This document shows positions 6,162 to 6,370 of a stretch of DNA of 6,370 nucleotides, in pieces. A program made the position numbers and the translations under genes. The stretch is from positions 1 through 6,370 of the forward strand of contig QIIJ01000389.1 of NCBI GenBank assembly GCA_003232595.1, read 5' to 3'. This stretch comes from Aurantimonadaceae bacterium. Its GTDB lineage: Bacteria > Pseudomonadota > Alphaproteobacteria > Rhizobiales > Rhizobiaceae. The notes under the pieces were generated by a model that saw only the letters and a program-made list of their open reading frames with translations, was not told the DNA's origin and made no database searches. How positions within the stretch are numbered: position 1 is the stretch's first letter; every line of letters begins with the position of its first letter.

Positions 6162-6370
6162 CCCGCCTGCCTTAGATTTTTGCCACCCAACTTCAAATGG
6201 GCTAGTAACAAGGTAAGCGCAGCTGGTGTCATTCCCTCAATCCTCGATGCCTGCCCTAAATTTGCAGGTTTGACATCGCTCAGCTTTAGTTTCAACTCAT
6301 TGGACAGTCCGGGCAACTCATCATAGGTAAAATAGTCAGGAATAACCAGCAACTCATCACGTCGTACGGC
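6158..6370 (-). CDS. mnmG: tRNA uridine-5-carboxymethylaminomethyl modification enzyme MnmG (GidA), C-terminal 70 residues
   Basis: MnmG is the FAD-dependent partner of MnmE that installs the (carboxymethyl)aminomethyl group on U34 of certain tRNAs. Only the last 70 codons are in the window. They include IPDYFTYDELPGLSNELKLK, then KPANLGQASRIEGMTPAALT and LLLAHL, the conserved helical C-terminal domain that docks MnmE and helps bind tRNA. The frame enters at 6370 without a start and stops with TGA at 6160-6158, overlapping the rsmG TTG start. The mnmG-rsmG pair is widely conserved near bacterial origins. The identification rests on this domain and on context, and both agree. Confidence 0.95.
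   Translation of the reverse strand, partial: AVRRDELLVIPDYFTYDELPGLSNELKLKLSDVKPANLGQASRIEGMTPAALTLLLAHLKLGGKNLRQAG
6170..6173 (-). promoter_or_regulatory. rsmG ribosome binding site
   Basis: AAGG lies 8 nt before the TTG at 6161, inside the end of mnmG. It supports the unusual TTG start and the TTGA stop/start overlap. Confidence 0.5.

Overview
The window is an ordinary-looking stretch of an alphaproteobacterial chromosome close to the replication-origin region, with every gene on the minus strand. Read 5'->3' on that strand (high to low coordinates) the order is mnmG (3' end only), rsmG, parA, parB, dapF, mtaB (frameshifted), ftsY (5' part only). The run mnmG-rsmG-parA-parB is the classic origin-proximal chromosome-partition neighbourhood, and dapF-mtaB-ftsY is an arrangement I associate with Alphaproteobacteria. 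Base composition looks moderate and codon use looks uniform along the window. I cannot name a genus. I see no mobile element, CRISPR array, tRNA or rRNA.

Region 1 (6370-4690, minus): the last 70 codons of mnmG run into rsmG through a TTGA stop/start overlap, and parA follows after 44 nt. The start of rsmG carries a near-perfect parS site (AGTTTCACGTGAAACA, 6120-6135), the DNA target of the ParB encoded downstream. The coding sequence of a 16S rRNA methyltransferase therefore also holds the chromosome's centromere-like site. Region 2 (4689-3734): parB follows parA after 71 nt, with a possible promoter of its own (TATAAT at 4674-4669). ParA, ParB and parS together form the chromosome-segregation module.

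Region 3 (3733-3593): a 141 nt gap containing two small inverted repeats and no gene. Region 4 (3592-1): dapF (lysine and peptidoglycan precursor synthesis), mtaB (tRNA ms2t6A37 formation) and ftsY (SRP receptor) form a tight operon. dapF overlaps mtaB by ATGA, and the old mtaB frame overlaps ftsY by ATGA.

The main anomaly is a frameshift in mtaB at about 1645-1650. Residues up to about Lys356 match the family, but the reading frame then ends after 17 unrelated residues. The expected C-terminal TRAM domain lies intact in another frame, ending exactly at the ftsY start. This is either a very recent mutation or a sequencing/assembly error. I found no clearly novel system; the best points for a second look are the mtaB frameshift, the intragenic parS and a small deviation in the conserved N-terminal motif of RsmG.
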